A stretch of 64,000 bases of DNA from Acidobacteriota bacterium (GTDB taxonomy: Bacteria > Acidobacteriota > UBA6911 > RPQK01 > DATIPO01): assembly GCA_035471785.1 (NCBI GenBank), contig DATIPQ010000133.1, positions 1 through 64,000 of the forward strand, read 5' to 3'. The notes beneath the pieces were generated by a model, which saw only the letters and a list, made by a program, of their open reading frames with translations, was not told the DNA's origin and did no database searches. Shown here in pieces: positions 45,342-53,480 of the stretch. The position numbers were made by a program, and so were the translations under genes. Within the stretch, counting starts at the first letter, position 1. Every line of letters starts with the position of its first letter.

Positions 45342-46311
45342 GGCGCATCAGGTCGTCGAAGTAATCGATCGTGAGTTGCAGGCCCTGGCGCAAAGGGACC
45401 TTGGGCTGCCAGCCCAGTTCCTGGCGGGCCCGGTCGATGGCGGGCCGGCGCCGCACCGGATCGTCCTGGGGCAACTGCGCGTACTCGATTTGACTGGCCG
45501 AGCCGGTTAATTCCAGTACCAGTTGCGCCAACTCCAGGATGGTGAACTCGTCGGGGTTGCCAAGATTGACAGGCTGGTGAAGGTCCTGGCTTTCCATCAG
45601 AGCGATAAGCCCCTCCACCAGGTCGCTGACATAGCAAAAGGAGCGTGTCTGGCTGCCGTCGCCGTAGATTTCCAGCGGCTCTCCCTTGAGAGCCTGCACC
45701 ACGAAGTTGCTGACCACCCTGCCGTCCTGCTCGTGCATGAAGGGACCGTAGGTGTTGAAGATACGGGCGATGCGGATGTCGACCGAATTCTGCCGGTGGT
45801 AGTCCATCATCAATGTTTCGGCCAGACGCTTGCCCTCGTCGTAGCAACTGCGTCGTCCCACCGGGTTGACATGGCCCCAATAAGTTTCCGCTTGAGGGTG
45901 CTCTTTGGGGTCGCCGTAAACCTCCGAGGTGCTGGCCTGCAGAATGCGGGCCCCTACCCGCTTGGCCAGGCCCAGCATGTGGATGACGCCCATGACGTTG
46001 GTCTTGACCGTCTTGACCGGATTGTGCTGGTAGTGCAGCGGAGAAGCCGGGCAAGCCAGGTTGTAGATGAGATCGACTTCCAGCAGTATGGGCTGAGTGA
46101 TGTCGTGGCGCAGAAACTCGAAGCGGGAGTTGGAGAGGAGGTCGAAAACGTTGCGCTTGCGGCTGCAGTAGAGGTTGTCCAGGCAGAGGACGTCATGTCC
46201 CTGCTGCAGCAAGGCGCGGCACAGATGACTGCCGATGAAACCGGCTCCGCCAGTCACCAGTACGCGCTTGTGGCGGGGGCGGAAGGGCGATGGTTGCATA
46301 AGTCGACTCAT
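45331..46311 (-). CDS. UDP-glucuronate decarboxylase (UXS-type)
   Basis: A 326-residue short-chain dehydrogenase that probably makes UDP-xylose from UDP-glucuronate. It has [33 protein letters not shown] (distinctive for UXS), STSEVYGDP, the catalytic YDEGKR, and ARIFNTYGP. Start uncertain: ATG at 46311, or GTG at 46320 or ATG at 46299. Operon position before the ATP synthase genes is odd for a sugar-nucleotide enzyme. Confidence 0.88.
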   Translation of the reverse strand: MSRLMQPSPFRPRHKRVLVTGGAGFIGSHLCRALLQQGHDVLCLDNLYCSRKRNVFDLLSNSRFEFLRHDITQPILLEVDLIYNLACPASPLHYQHNPVKTVKTNVMGVIHMLGLAKRVGARILQASTSEVYGDPKEHPQAETYWGHVNPVGRRSCYDEGKRLAETLMMDYHRQNSVDIRIARIFNTYGPFMHEQDGRVVSNFVVQALKGEPLEIYGDGSQTRSFCYVSDLVEGLIALMESQDLHQPVNLGNPDEFTILELAQLVLELTGSASQIEYAQLPQDDPVRRRPAIDRARQELGWQPKVPLRQGLQLTIDYFDDLMRHGQ

Positions 46312-46365
46312 GCATACCACCGGCGCCGCCGCGGATGCAACTCCCGCACTCTGCCGGACAGGAGC

Positions 46366-46746
46366 CTAAAGCGTGCCGATGAATGTGGATTCCTTGACCC
46401 GATACTGAAAGCGATGAGTGTATCCGGGAAACTCCACCTCGCGAAAGACGGTGACCTCGATGTAGAGCTGAGGCGGACCCGTGGCGAACTGCTTGCGCCG
46501 GTGCTGCAGGGTGTTTTCGACGATCTTGAAATCATAGAGGTCGGCGATCCGTTCGATGTTCTTGTGCAGCGCGTTGACGCTCATCGACTGGGCACCCGCC
46601 TGACTCACCAGACGCGCGAAGTCTTCCTCGAACTGCAGCTTGTCCAGGTAGACGGGAATGACCTTGATGGAGATGAAAATGAAGAGCCCCATCAGAGCCA
46701 AGGTGACCACGCATCCAAATTTTCCGTTGCCGCGCTGACCGTTCAT
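46366..46746 (-). CDS. Single-TM hypothetical protein
   Basis: A 126-residue protein with one N-terminal TM helix (CVVTLALMGLFIFISIKVI) and a periplasmic alpha/beta domain with no Cys or clear motif. A positive N-terminus suggests an N-in anchor. It resembles DUF4845-type small anchored proteins but I cannot assign it firmly. It lies 54 bp upstream of the sugar-nucleotide decarboxylase on the same strand and may start that operon. Confidence 0.6.
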   Translation of the reverse strand: MNGQRGNGKFGCVVTLALMGLFIFISIKVIPVYLDKLQFEEDFARLVSQAGAQSMSVNALHKNIERIADLYDFKIVENTLQHRRKQFATGPPQLYIEVTVFREVEFPGYTHRFQYRVKESTFIGTL

Positions 46747-46890
46747 TTTTTTTCGCCCTTATGACCTGGCTTCCCCATGCCTGTGGCTCGGGGTCTCTCG
46801 CTCGGGCCTTGGCTTAGATTGCCCTGCACGAAGACAGAGACATTCCAGCCTCATGGTAGCGCTTCCGACGAAAAGACTTGGTATCGACCG

Positions 46891-47952
46891 TCACCTCTCG
46901 TCAGATCTCTTGTACAGGTAAGCCGACTCGCGAATCCGGTTGCCTGAGGCGTCAAAAGCGGCGTAGCGGCCTCCGCTGTACATGGCCACTCCTGCATGGC
47001 GGCCTTTCTTGTCGACCAGGTAGAAGTTCACGTTGAAACGCGGACGTCCCTGCTCGTTCAACAAGTAAGGCTCGGTGGTATTTTCGGCAATCCGGCGCAA
47101 AACCTTTAGTCCGGCCTCTTCGGGGGAATCTCCGTTGCGCATGAACTCAACGGCCAGAAAGCTGGCGCAGGTCTTGAGGTTGGCCTCGCCGCGTCCGGTG
47201 CTGCCGCAGGCGCCCACTTCGTTGTCAACGTAAAGACCGGCTCCGATGATGGGCGAATCGCCTACGCGTCCGGGTATCTTGAAGGCCAGTCCCGAAGTGG
47301 TGGTGACTCCCGATATTTCTCCCTTGGCGTTGACGGCGTTGCAGTTGATGGTGCCGTGATGGCGCATGTACTGGCGCAGCGCGGCCTGACGGTCGGGACG
47401 CATGGAGGCCGGGATACGCTCCTCGGGATCGATCCAATCGTCGCGGTCGCTCAGCGAGCGCTTCCACTCCCACCAGATGCGGCGCGACTCTTCGGTCAGC
47501 AGGTCGGTCTCTTGCATGCCCATCTGCAGGGCGAAGCGCTTGGCCCCCTCTCCCATCAGATGCACGTGGTCGGTGCGCTCCATGACGAGTTTGGCCAGCC
47601 GTGCCGGGTTGCGGATGTTCTCAACCGCCCCCACGCCGGCCGCACCCCGGGTCGGCCCGTGCATGACGGAGGCGTCGAGCTGCACCACGCCCTCTTCATT
47701 GGGGAGCCCTCCATAGCCCACGCTGCGGTCTTCGGGATCGTTCTCAACCAAGGCCACGCCCGAGACGACCGCTTCCAGCGTGTCGGCGCCGTCGCGCAGC
47801 AATTGCATGGCTCTTTCGGTGGCTTGCAGTCCATTGGCGCTGGAGACGACCACCGGAGTGGCGGCGCTTTGAGCCCGGAGCCGGCCTGAAACCGTGGCCG
47901 TGGCCAGGGCCGCAGCACCCGCCGAGTTTTGCAGGAATTCACGTCGATTCAT
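46891..47952 (-). CDS. Tat-exported N4-(beta-N-acetylglucosaminyl)-L-asparaginase family
   Basis: A 353-residue Ntn-hydrolase. The ATG at 47952 has AAAGGAG upstream and opens a twin-arginine signal (MNRREFLQNSAGAAALATA). The self-cleavage site and catalytic Thr are in HHGTINCNAVN, followed by TTSGLAFKIPGRVGDSPI and GAGLYVDNEVGACGSTGRGE, the glycosylasparaginase signature. It likely hydrolyses glycosylated or beta-linked asparagine in the periplasm. It is divergent from the TPR gene. Confidence 0.9.
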   Translation of the reverse strand: MNRREFLQNSAGAAALATATVSGRLRAQSAATPVVVSSANGLQATERAMQLLRDGADTLEAVVSGVALVENDPEDRSVGYGGLPNEEGVVQLDASVMHGPTRGAAGVGAVENIRNPARLAKLVMERTDHVHLMGEGAKRFALQMGMQETDLLTEESRRIWWEWKRSLSDRDDWIDPEERIPASMRPDRQAALRQYMRHHGTINCNAVNAKGEISGVTTTSGLAFKIPGRVGDSPIIGAGLYVDNEVGACGSTGRGEANLKTCASFLAVEFMRNGDSPEEAGLKVLRRIAENTTEPYLLNEQGRPRFNVNFYLVDKKGRHAGVAMYSGGRYAAFDASGNRIRESAYLYKRSDER

Positions 47953-48064
47953 CGTTGCTCCTTTGCTGGTCGTTGATGGGTGAGGCTGAAGGGATGCTAC
48001 TCGATCCTGCGGGTCTTGCCAAAGCGAGGCTCTCGGCAGGAGGGATTTTGCTATCCTCAGACAT

Positions 48065-49672
48065 ATGATCCGACACTTGTCCAAGACTTTCGCGGCCCTG
48101 GCGGTCTGGGCGCTGACCGCATTTCCCATGGGCCTGGCCCAGGGAACAGTGATCAAACCGCTTCGGATCGGGCTGGAACCCATTGCCGTCCCGCCCACCG
48201 AGGAGTTGGAGCAGGTGGTCAGAGACCAGATCGAAGCCACCAACGAGGGCCTCAGAGCTCTGGGGGCAACCGAGGTGTCTGATCAGCAACTCTCCCAGGC
48301 TTACGGAGACCTGGGGCGCCTTTATCATGCCTACGAGTTCCACCATGCCGCCGAGTCCGCCTACCGGAACGCTTATCGGCTGGACAGCGGAACGCGGGAG
48401 TGGCCTCACTTGATGGGCCTGCTGCTGAAGGAACAGGGTCGCCTGCAAGAGGCATCTCTCTATTTTCGAGAAGCCTTGAGGATTGACGATGACCTTACGG
48501 CCGCCAGGGTCCACCTGGGAAGGATCGAGCTGGAGCAGAACCGGAGCGATGAGGCCGCGCTCCTTTTCAGACGGGTTTTGAACGACAACCCGAGAGACGC
48601 CGCGGCCCGTTTCGGGATGGGTCAGGTTGAGATGGCCCGCGGCAACTGGCAAAGCGCCTGCGATAACTTCGAAATCGCCCTGCAAGCCGTTCCCGAGGCC
48701 GGACGCATTCACTATGCCCTGGGGATGGCTTACCGTGAAATGGGAGAGCTGGAGGAGGCGCGCAAACACTTGGCCCGGCGCAACACGGTGGGCGTGGCCC
48801 CCGCCGACCCCATCGCCGACTCTATGGCCGATCTCAAGCGCGGCTACGTGATCTACACGATTCGCGGACGCTCCCAGTATCAAAACGGCCTTATCGAGCA
48901 GGCGGCAGAGTCCTTCGCCGAAGCCGTAAGAGCGGCTCCTGAGAATGCCGGAGCGCGCGTCAACTTGGCTACTGCCTTGGCGCGCCTGGACCGGGAGGAG
49001 GAAGCCCGGGAGCACTTGAGAAAAGCGCTGGAACTCGAGCCCCGGCAATCGTCGGCTCACTTCAACCTGGGGGCGTTGCTCATGAAGGAGCAACCTGCCG
49101 AGGCCCTCCAGCACTTTCTCGCCGTCCTGCAGGAGCGGCCCGACGACCCTCAGGCCTTGCAATGGGCAGCTCGCCTGTCGGTCCGCCTCAACGGGGAGCA
49201 TGCTGACCGCTTGGCTGTTCTGGCCTCCCAGCATGACCGCTCGGACGAAGCGGTCGTGTTGCGGGCGGTCGATTGGCTGGTCAGCGCCGGTCAGCCGGCC
49301 GATGCCTTGCTCCTCCTGGAAACGGCTGAGGAGGAGGTCCCCGGCCGGGGACGCCTGCTGCACGCCTGGGCCCATTTGCTGGCCACGGCCTCTGATCCGG
49401 CCCTGCGCAACGGAGAGCGTGCCGTGCAACTGGCCAAAGCCGTCTACTCGGCCCGCCAGAGCCTGGCCCACGGCTACACCGTAGCGCTGGCTCTAGGGGA
49501 AGCCGGCCAATGCGCCGAAGCCGCCGACTGGACCAAGCGCATGATCAAGATCGCCGAGGCCAACGGCGAGCAGGACCTGGCCCGACGTCTGGGCGTTGAC
49601 TTGAGCAGGTTCCAGCAAGGCTCTCCCTGCCGTCCGCCCTTTACCCCCGACAATGCCCCCTCCCAGCAGTAA
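48065..49672 (+). CDS. Exported TPR-repeat protein
   Basis: A 535-residue protein with a signal peptide (MIRHLSKTFAALAVWALTAF) and many 34-residue TPR units: AYEFHHAAESAYRNAYRLD, LLFRRVLNDNPRDAAARFGM, AAESFAEAVRAAPENAGARV and others across about 90-500. It is a likely protein-interaction scaffold in the periplasm. No catalytic domain is seen. The IS630-like element copy 2 begins 13 bp after its stop. Confidence 0.8.
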   Translation: MIRHLSKTFAALAVWALTAFPMGLAQGTVIKPLRIGLEPIAVPPTEELEQVVRDQIEATNEGLRALGATEVSDQQLSQAYGDLGRLYHAYEFHHAAESAYRNAYRLDSGTREWPHLMGLLLKEQGRLQEASLYFREALRIDDDLTAARVHLGRIELEQNRSDEAALLFRRVLNDNPRDAAARFGMGQVEMARGNWQSACDNFEIALQAVPEAGRIHYALGMAYREMGELEEARKHLARRNTVGVAPADPIADSMADLKRGYVIYTIRGRSQYQNGLIEQAAESFAEAVRAAPENAGARVNLATALARLDREEEAREHLRKALELEPRQSSAHFNLGALLMKEQPAEALQHFLAVLQERPDDPQALQWAARLSVRLNGEHADRLAVLASQHDRSDEAVVLRAVDWLVSAGQPADALLLLETAEEEVPGRGRLLHAWAHLLATASDPALRNGERAVQLAKAVYSARQSLAHGYTVALALGEAGQCAEAADWTKRMIKIAEANGEQDLARRLGVDLSRFQQGSPCRPPFTPDNAPSQQ

Positions 49673-49684
49673 CCTTAGATCGGG

Positions 49685-49946
49685 CTAGTGCAGTGCGCCA
49701 GAAGTTTTGAGCCACCCTGTGGCGTTATCCCACGCTTTCAGCGTTGGCACATTGGCCGTCTGAAACCCAGGGTGGCGCCGCCGTCTCGCTGGCGCTCGCC
49801 GGGGCTGACCCTGGGCTGACGAATCGCTCGCCTTCAGCGAGCCCGGACTTGACTTCTAACACAGTCGCGGGCCTGGGCGGATCTGTCCCTTTCAGAAGGG
49901 ACAAAAAACGACGGCCTGGCTCAGAACTTATGACCGGCAGCACTAG
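49685..49946. mobile_element. Non-autonomous IS630-like element, copy 2
   Basis: A 262-bp unit. Left end CTAGTGCAGTGCGCCAGAAG and right end ATGACCGGCAGCACTAG form inverted repeats matching at 21 of 29 positions. It shares its core with copy 1 at 14089-14319. CTAG at both ends fits IS630-type insertion with TA duplication. It lies between a TPR gene and the RDD gene, and its last bases overlap the RDD stop codon. No transposase gene is in the window. Confidence 0.75.
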
Positions 49947-51130
49947 TGGTTTTTGCGGTAGACCACGCGGGTTTGAGAGAGGCGGTCATGGAGGCAGCGG
50001 GCCCAGGGATCGAAGAGTCCCCACAGCAGTCCCGCGAAAAGCAGTCCCAGCGAAGGCAGGAAGGCCAGCACACGGATGAGGGCGGCTCCGGTGGGCACCG
50101 ATGGGGACTCCTGGTGGAGCACCCGCAGTTCGGTGAGCTGCATTCCCGGCGTCTGTCCGCTCAAGCGCAGAAAGAAGACCGAGCCGACCAGGAAGAAGAT
50201 CAAGCCCAGTATGCCGCCGATCTCCAAAGCAGGGCGTGTGAGCAAGTCCAAGGCCAGCAGGCGGGAGGCCCCGAAAGCGAACACCAGTCCGGTGAAGGAG
50301 GCCAGAATCAGGTCCACCAGGCCGGCCAGGAATCGAGAAACGAAGATCTCCCTGGGCACCCACAGTTCATCAGCCTCATCCAGGTCTTCGTCTGGGAAGT
50401 CGTTCCGATAGGGCGAGTCTGAGGAATCGGGGGTTTCATCGCCTTGCTCTTGAGACTGATCGCGTAAAAACCCTCCTGAGACGCTTTGCGGGTCGTCGCT
50501 TTCCCAATCGCCGCGCTGCAAAGGCCGGTCAAGGGGCGAGAGCTGGGTATCGGTGCGGTCTTGGAAGGTGACGATGGATCTGTCCTGGGCCTCCTCCCCG
50601 CCCTTTTTGCGGTCCGGTGCCAAGGCGCGTTCCAGCAGTTCCAGTTGGACCGCTTCATCGGCTTGGTCGGCCTCATCGGCCTCTTGGATCTCGTCGACCT
50701 CCTCCTCATCCTCCGCCTCGGGCGCCTCTTCGAAAAGCATTGCCGCGGCTTTCTCCTGGATTTCCTCCTCGGCGGCTTCGACAGCTTCCGGCTGATCGTC
50801 CTCCTCGCTCTCCGTATCCGCAGCGGGGTCCGGACCCGCTTCCTCTGGGGGAAAAGCGTCATCGGCCGGGGCGTCGATTCCCTTCCCCGCCAGCTCTTGC
50901 GGCGAGGGGAGCGTGAACGTTTCGTCGCGGAGGAAGGTGTTGGGAGGGCGTTTCAGAGTAGGACGCTGGCCCAGCGAAACCGTAAATTCCGAAGCTTCGG
51001 TTCCGTTCTCGGAAGCTCCCTCGGCTGCATCCGGCTCCTGGGCCGGGTCCTCATCCTGCGGCGCGGACAGATCCTGCTTCTTCTGTGCGTGCTCCTCAAG
51101 CTTCTTCTTGATTTCGCTTTTCCAGTCCAC
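49943..51130 (-). CDS. RDD-family membrane protein with long acidic N-terminus
   Basis: About 395 residues; GTG at 51130 (reading DWKSEIKKKLEEHAQKK next) is preferred, GTG at 51154 possible. The first 240 residues are Glu/Asp/Ala-rich, low complexity and probably disordered. The C-terminal 150 residues are an RDD domain with three TM helices (FLAGLVDLILASFTGLVFAFG with the Arg-Asp signature nearby, and LRLSGQTPGMQLTELRV). Role unknown; some RDD proteins are ion or osmolyte transporters. The stop codon TAG lies inside the terminal CTAG of the inserted element, so the original C-terminus may have been longer or different. Confidence 0.75.
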   Translation of the reverse strand: MDWKSEIKKKLEEHAQKKQDLSAPQDEDPAQEPDAAEGASENGTEASEFTVSLGQRPTLKRPPNTFLRDETFTLPSPQELAGKGIDAPADDAFPPEEAGPDPAADTESEEDDQPEAVEAAEEEIQEKAAAMLFEEAPEAEDEEEVDEIQEADEADQADEAVQLELLERALAPDRKKGGEEAQDRSIVTFQDRTDTQLSPLDRPLQRGDWESDDPQSVSGGFLRDQSQEQGDETPDSSDSPYRNDFPDEDLDEADELWVPREIFVSRFLAGLVDLILASFTGLVFAFGASRLLALDLLTRPALEIGGILGLIFFLVGSVFFLRLSGQTPGMQLTELRVLHQESPSVPTGAALIRVLAFLPSLGLLFAGLLWGLFDPWARCLHDRLSQTRVVYRKNH

Positions 51131-51203
51131 CAAAGGCACTCTAGCACAAGGCACTGTCCCTTTAACCAGGCTTGGAGAGCCCTCCGCCGCCAGGCCTCCT
51201 GCA

Positions 51204-51238
51204 CCATCAGTCGATTTCGATCTCGGCCAGGAACTGGT
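51204..51238. repeat. 35-bp direct repeat, left boundary of cassette
   Basis: Identical over 35 bp to 53446-53480. The sequence starts CCATCAGTCGATTTCGATCT. On the minus strand it encodes the C-terminus QFLAEIEID plus stop, the same end as the gene at 53449. Sequence just inside the repeat is open in the same frame and reads like a diverged tail (DVKHKRAQFPPLIN). Nothing else was seen in 51155-51264. Confidence 0.9.
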
Positions 51239-51264
51239 TGATCAAAGGGGGGAACTGAGCCCTT

Positions 51265-51969
51265 TTATGTTTGACGTCCGCCAGCCTGAAATTCCTCGAG
51301 GCTTTTTACCTTGGGGGCAGCACGAAGGAGAGTCTTGTCTTGGGTCGTCATGACGATGGTCCTCCCCCCTTGGTGTTGTGCCTGCAAGCATTCGAAAGCG
51401 CGCAGAGCATTCTCGGCGTCAAGGTTAGAAGATGGTTCATCGACCAGGAGTATCGGCGTCTCGGTCACTAGTGCCTGGGCGATGCGAACCCGTTGCCGCT
51501 CACCTCCAGAGAGTTGATAGGGAAGAGAGCGCCGCTTTTCTGTCAGCCCCAGGACTTCGATAGCTTTCTCCACAGTCATCAAATTGGAACAGCCCTGGAA
51601 GAACTGGCTGGCTGACAGATTCTCGAGGACAGTCAAGTGTGGCAGGAGGTGAAGGCCTTGATCCACATAATGAATGCACAAGCGCCTTAGACGGCGGCGA
51701 GCGCGTCCCCCTAAAAGCGAGATCTCGGTGTTAAAGATGCGAATGGCGCCTGCCTCAGGCAACCTGATTCCACCAATGAGGTCAAGAAGTGTAGATTTAC
51801 CGATCCCGCTTGGCCCTGTGATGGTGAGGAATTCTCCAGGGGAAACACTGAGATTCAAATCCTGGAGCAATACTCGCTGGTGTCCTGCGGCGCAGACTCC
51901 GGCGCAGAACTTCACCCTTTCGATCTCGATGGCCTGGTGGGAAGCCGGTTCTGGTGCCAAAGATGGCAT
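51265..51969 (-). CDS. ABC transporter ATPase (LolD/MacB-type)
   Basis: A 234-residue ATPase with GGAGGG before the ATG. Walker A TGPSGIGKSTL is near residue 52, the signature LSGGERQRVRIAQAL near residue 150, Walker B ILLVDEPSSNLD, and the H-loop position appears as TTQD, with Gln where His is usual. It begins 30 bases after the bacteriocin-like gene. The class works with FtsX/MacB-type permeases; the short permease at 52902 is the probable partner. Together they would export or expel the peptide. Confidence 0.85.
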   Translation of the reverse strand: MPSLAPEPASHQAIEIERVKFCAGVCAAGHQRVLLQDLNLSVSPGEFLTITGPSGIGKSTLLDLIGGIRLPEAGAIRIFNTEISLLGGRARRRLRRLCIHYVDQGLHLLPHLTVLENLSASQFFQGCSNLMTVEKAIEVLGLTEKRRSLPYQLSGGERQRVRIAQALVTETPILLVDEPSSNLDAENALRAFECLQAQHQGGRTIVMTTQDKTLLRAAPKVKSLEEFQAGGRQT

Positions 51970-51999
51970 GAGGCCCTCCGAAAGGTCTTGAAAAGAAGC

Positions 52000-52695
52000 T
52001 CAGCTTGCTCCGCCGCTCTGAGTGGGATCCTCATCAAAGAACTCACAACCGCCAGTGCACTCGCTATTCCCGAAGAGACCGCACCCTGCAACGGTGGCCT
52101 CGCAGACACCGAGGTCGCAGTTGCCCCATCCATACCATTGACACCAGATATTCTGATTGCAGATACACGAGCCTGTGAAGGCCGTCGCTGTGAACCAGCC
52201 CTTCACCAGCGCTGTCAGATTGGTTCGGATGGCAAGTAAGCCTAGAGGTGTCTTGACTTCACGCGGGCCCAGAGTCTGGAAGAGACTCAATGCCAGTTCC
52301 GGACCGAGGATCTCGGCTGCCTCTGCTTCGTACCTTACTAGGAAGGCAGGATCCGAGGAGCCTTCATAGAGATCACGACTAAGGCCCTGACGGGCCTCCT
52401 CTAGAAAGCGGACCTGGCCTTCTGACAAGCCGGCATCGGAAGCGAGAAAGTTGGAGATCTGTTCTTGAAAGAAGCGGGCCTTCTCGTCCGAAGTTAGGCG
52501 AGAGAAGATCTGAATTCGGTATGGATAGGGGAAAGTCACGATTTCCCAATACGCCTTGGGCAGATGTTCTGCATTCCGCTCGCCCCATTCGGCCACCAGC
52601 CTGCACGGGGGTTCGCCGCTGATCATCGCTGGATCGAATAGCACAGCGACAGTCAAGAAAGCCATCGCGAAACAGATCAGCATAATTTTCCGCAT
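52000..52695 (-). CDS. Fulvocin C-related bacteriocin-like precursor
   Basis: A 231-residue exported protein; ATG at 52695 has GAGG five bases upstream, GTG at 52701 is the alternative. A signal peptide (MRKIMLICFAMAFLTVAVLF) is followed by a helical region with LPKAYWEIVTFPYPYR and IFSRLTSDEKARFF. The last 56 residues hold eight Cys spaced as CIC, WC, NC, VC, GCG, EC, GGC. Fulvocin C of Myxococcus fulvus is a 45-residue, four-disulfide peptide; this arrangement matches the fulvocin C-related family. Base composition is lower in GC than neighbouring genes. Processing site, activity and immunity are not shown. Confidence 0.75.
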   Translation of the reverse strand: MRKIMLICFAMAFLTVAVLFDPAMISGEPPCRLVAEWGERNAEHLPKAYWEIVTFPYPYRIQIFSRLTSDEKARFFQEQISNFLASDAGLSEGQVRFLEEARQGLSRDLYEGSSDPAFLVRYEAEAAEILGPELALSLFQTLGPREVKTPLGLLAIRTNLTALVKGWFTATAFTGSCICNQNIWCQWYGWGNCDLGVCEATVAGCGLFGNSECTGGCEFFDEDPTQSGGAS

Positions 52696-52792
52696 GATCA
52701 CCTCATCTCCTTGAGTGTCGGATGAAGCGGCAAGCCTCAGACAACAGCTATCGAGTGTACAATCATAGACTACCTATCTAGAGTTTCATGCG

Positions 52793-52821
52793 GTATTACC
52801 ATAAGTACAATTAAATGTCAA
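52793..52821 (-). promoter_or_regulatory. Sigma-70-like promoter of the bacteriocin-like gene
   Basis: On the minus strand TTGACA (52816-52821) is followed by 17 bases and TAATAC (52793-52798). The -35 is perfect and the -10 is partial. Transcription would start near 52786, giving an 85-90 base leader. The surrounding DNA is very AT-rich (41 G or C in 52741-52860), unlike the rest of the window. The region 52702-52901 holds nothing else. Confidence 0.6.
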
Positions 52822-52901
52822 CTTATTTTCAACTATTATCAACATGGCATATACAGCGAGAGACGGTGAAACTCGATCCGAGCGGGAAGCGGGTCTTCAG
52901 G

Positions 52902-53348
52902 CTAGCGGTCGGGACTGGAACGTGGAGCTATCGCCAGAGCGATTGCTGCGCCGGATGAATAGACGATCGCCATTGACGCCAACGCGAGAAGCCCGGCTTG
53001 AGAAAGACCAGGCCAAGTCAGGAAAGCGAGCAGCCCACCAAGCAAAGCTGGAACGCTGATTTCCAGCAAGAACAGCTGGAGGCGAGCATGACCCCACAAG
53101 TGAAGAAGCGCTTTGGCTTGAGCAGCATCCCTCTGCATCGAGTAGACGGTGAAAGCCACGATGGCTCCCATCGATATTGTAGCAATCCACCTCAGGGAGG
53201 CGCTGAATGCTGCGCCTGGATTAGGTTCGCCGCCTAGTAGATCAGGTGTCGAGAGCGTGAGCAAGAAAGACGTCACCATCAACAGAAAGCTCGAGAATGG
53301 CCGCCGCTGAACCGACCGCAACCACCAAAGGATCACGAAACGCATCAT
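52902..53348 (-). CDS. Short FtsX/MacB-like ABC permease
   Basis: About 148 residues; the paired ATGs at 53348/53345 (MMRFVILWWLRSVQRRPF) are preferred over 53399. TM1 is SSFLLMVTSFLLTLS, then a tiny periplasmic loop, and three more helices (WIATISMGAIVAFTVY; LLEISVPALLGGLLAFLTW; LLALASMAIVYSSGAAIALA). The order TM1, loop, three TMs is that of MacB/LolE, but the large periplasmic domain is reduced to about 20 residues. It lies upstream of the bacteriocin-like gene. It probably pairs with the ATPase at 51265. Confidence 0.65.
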   Translation of the reverse strand: MMRFVILWWLRSVQRRPFSSFLLMVTSFLLTLSTPDLLGGEPNPGAAFSASLRWIATISMGAIVAFTVYSMQRDAAQAKALLHLWGHARLQLFLLEISVPALLGGLLAFLTWPGLSQAGLLALASMAIVYSSGAAIALAIAPRSSPDR

Positions 53349-53445
53349 CTGCCCATCTGTTGTTCGAGGCTGCCACGCTCTCCTCACGCGGGAACCCATT
53401 GGCTATCTCAACAGAACAGTTTAGCAGCATCCTGAAGGCGTCTGG

Positions 53446-53480
53446 CCATCAGTCGATTTCGATCTCGGCCAGGAACTGGT
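53446..53480. repeat. 35-bp direct repeat, right boundary of cassette
   Basis: Perfect copy of 51204-51238. It covers the last 11 codons and stop of the gene at 53449-53883. The two copies enclose the ABC/bacteriocin cassette, the pattern left by integration or recombination at a gene's 3' end. No integrase is present. Confidence 0.9.

Noticed and set aside
52844-53059. 71-codon plus-strand frame in the AT-rich patch
   Set aside because: It is antisense to the short permease and has no support beyond an ATG.
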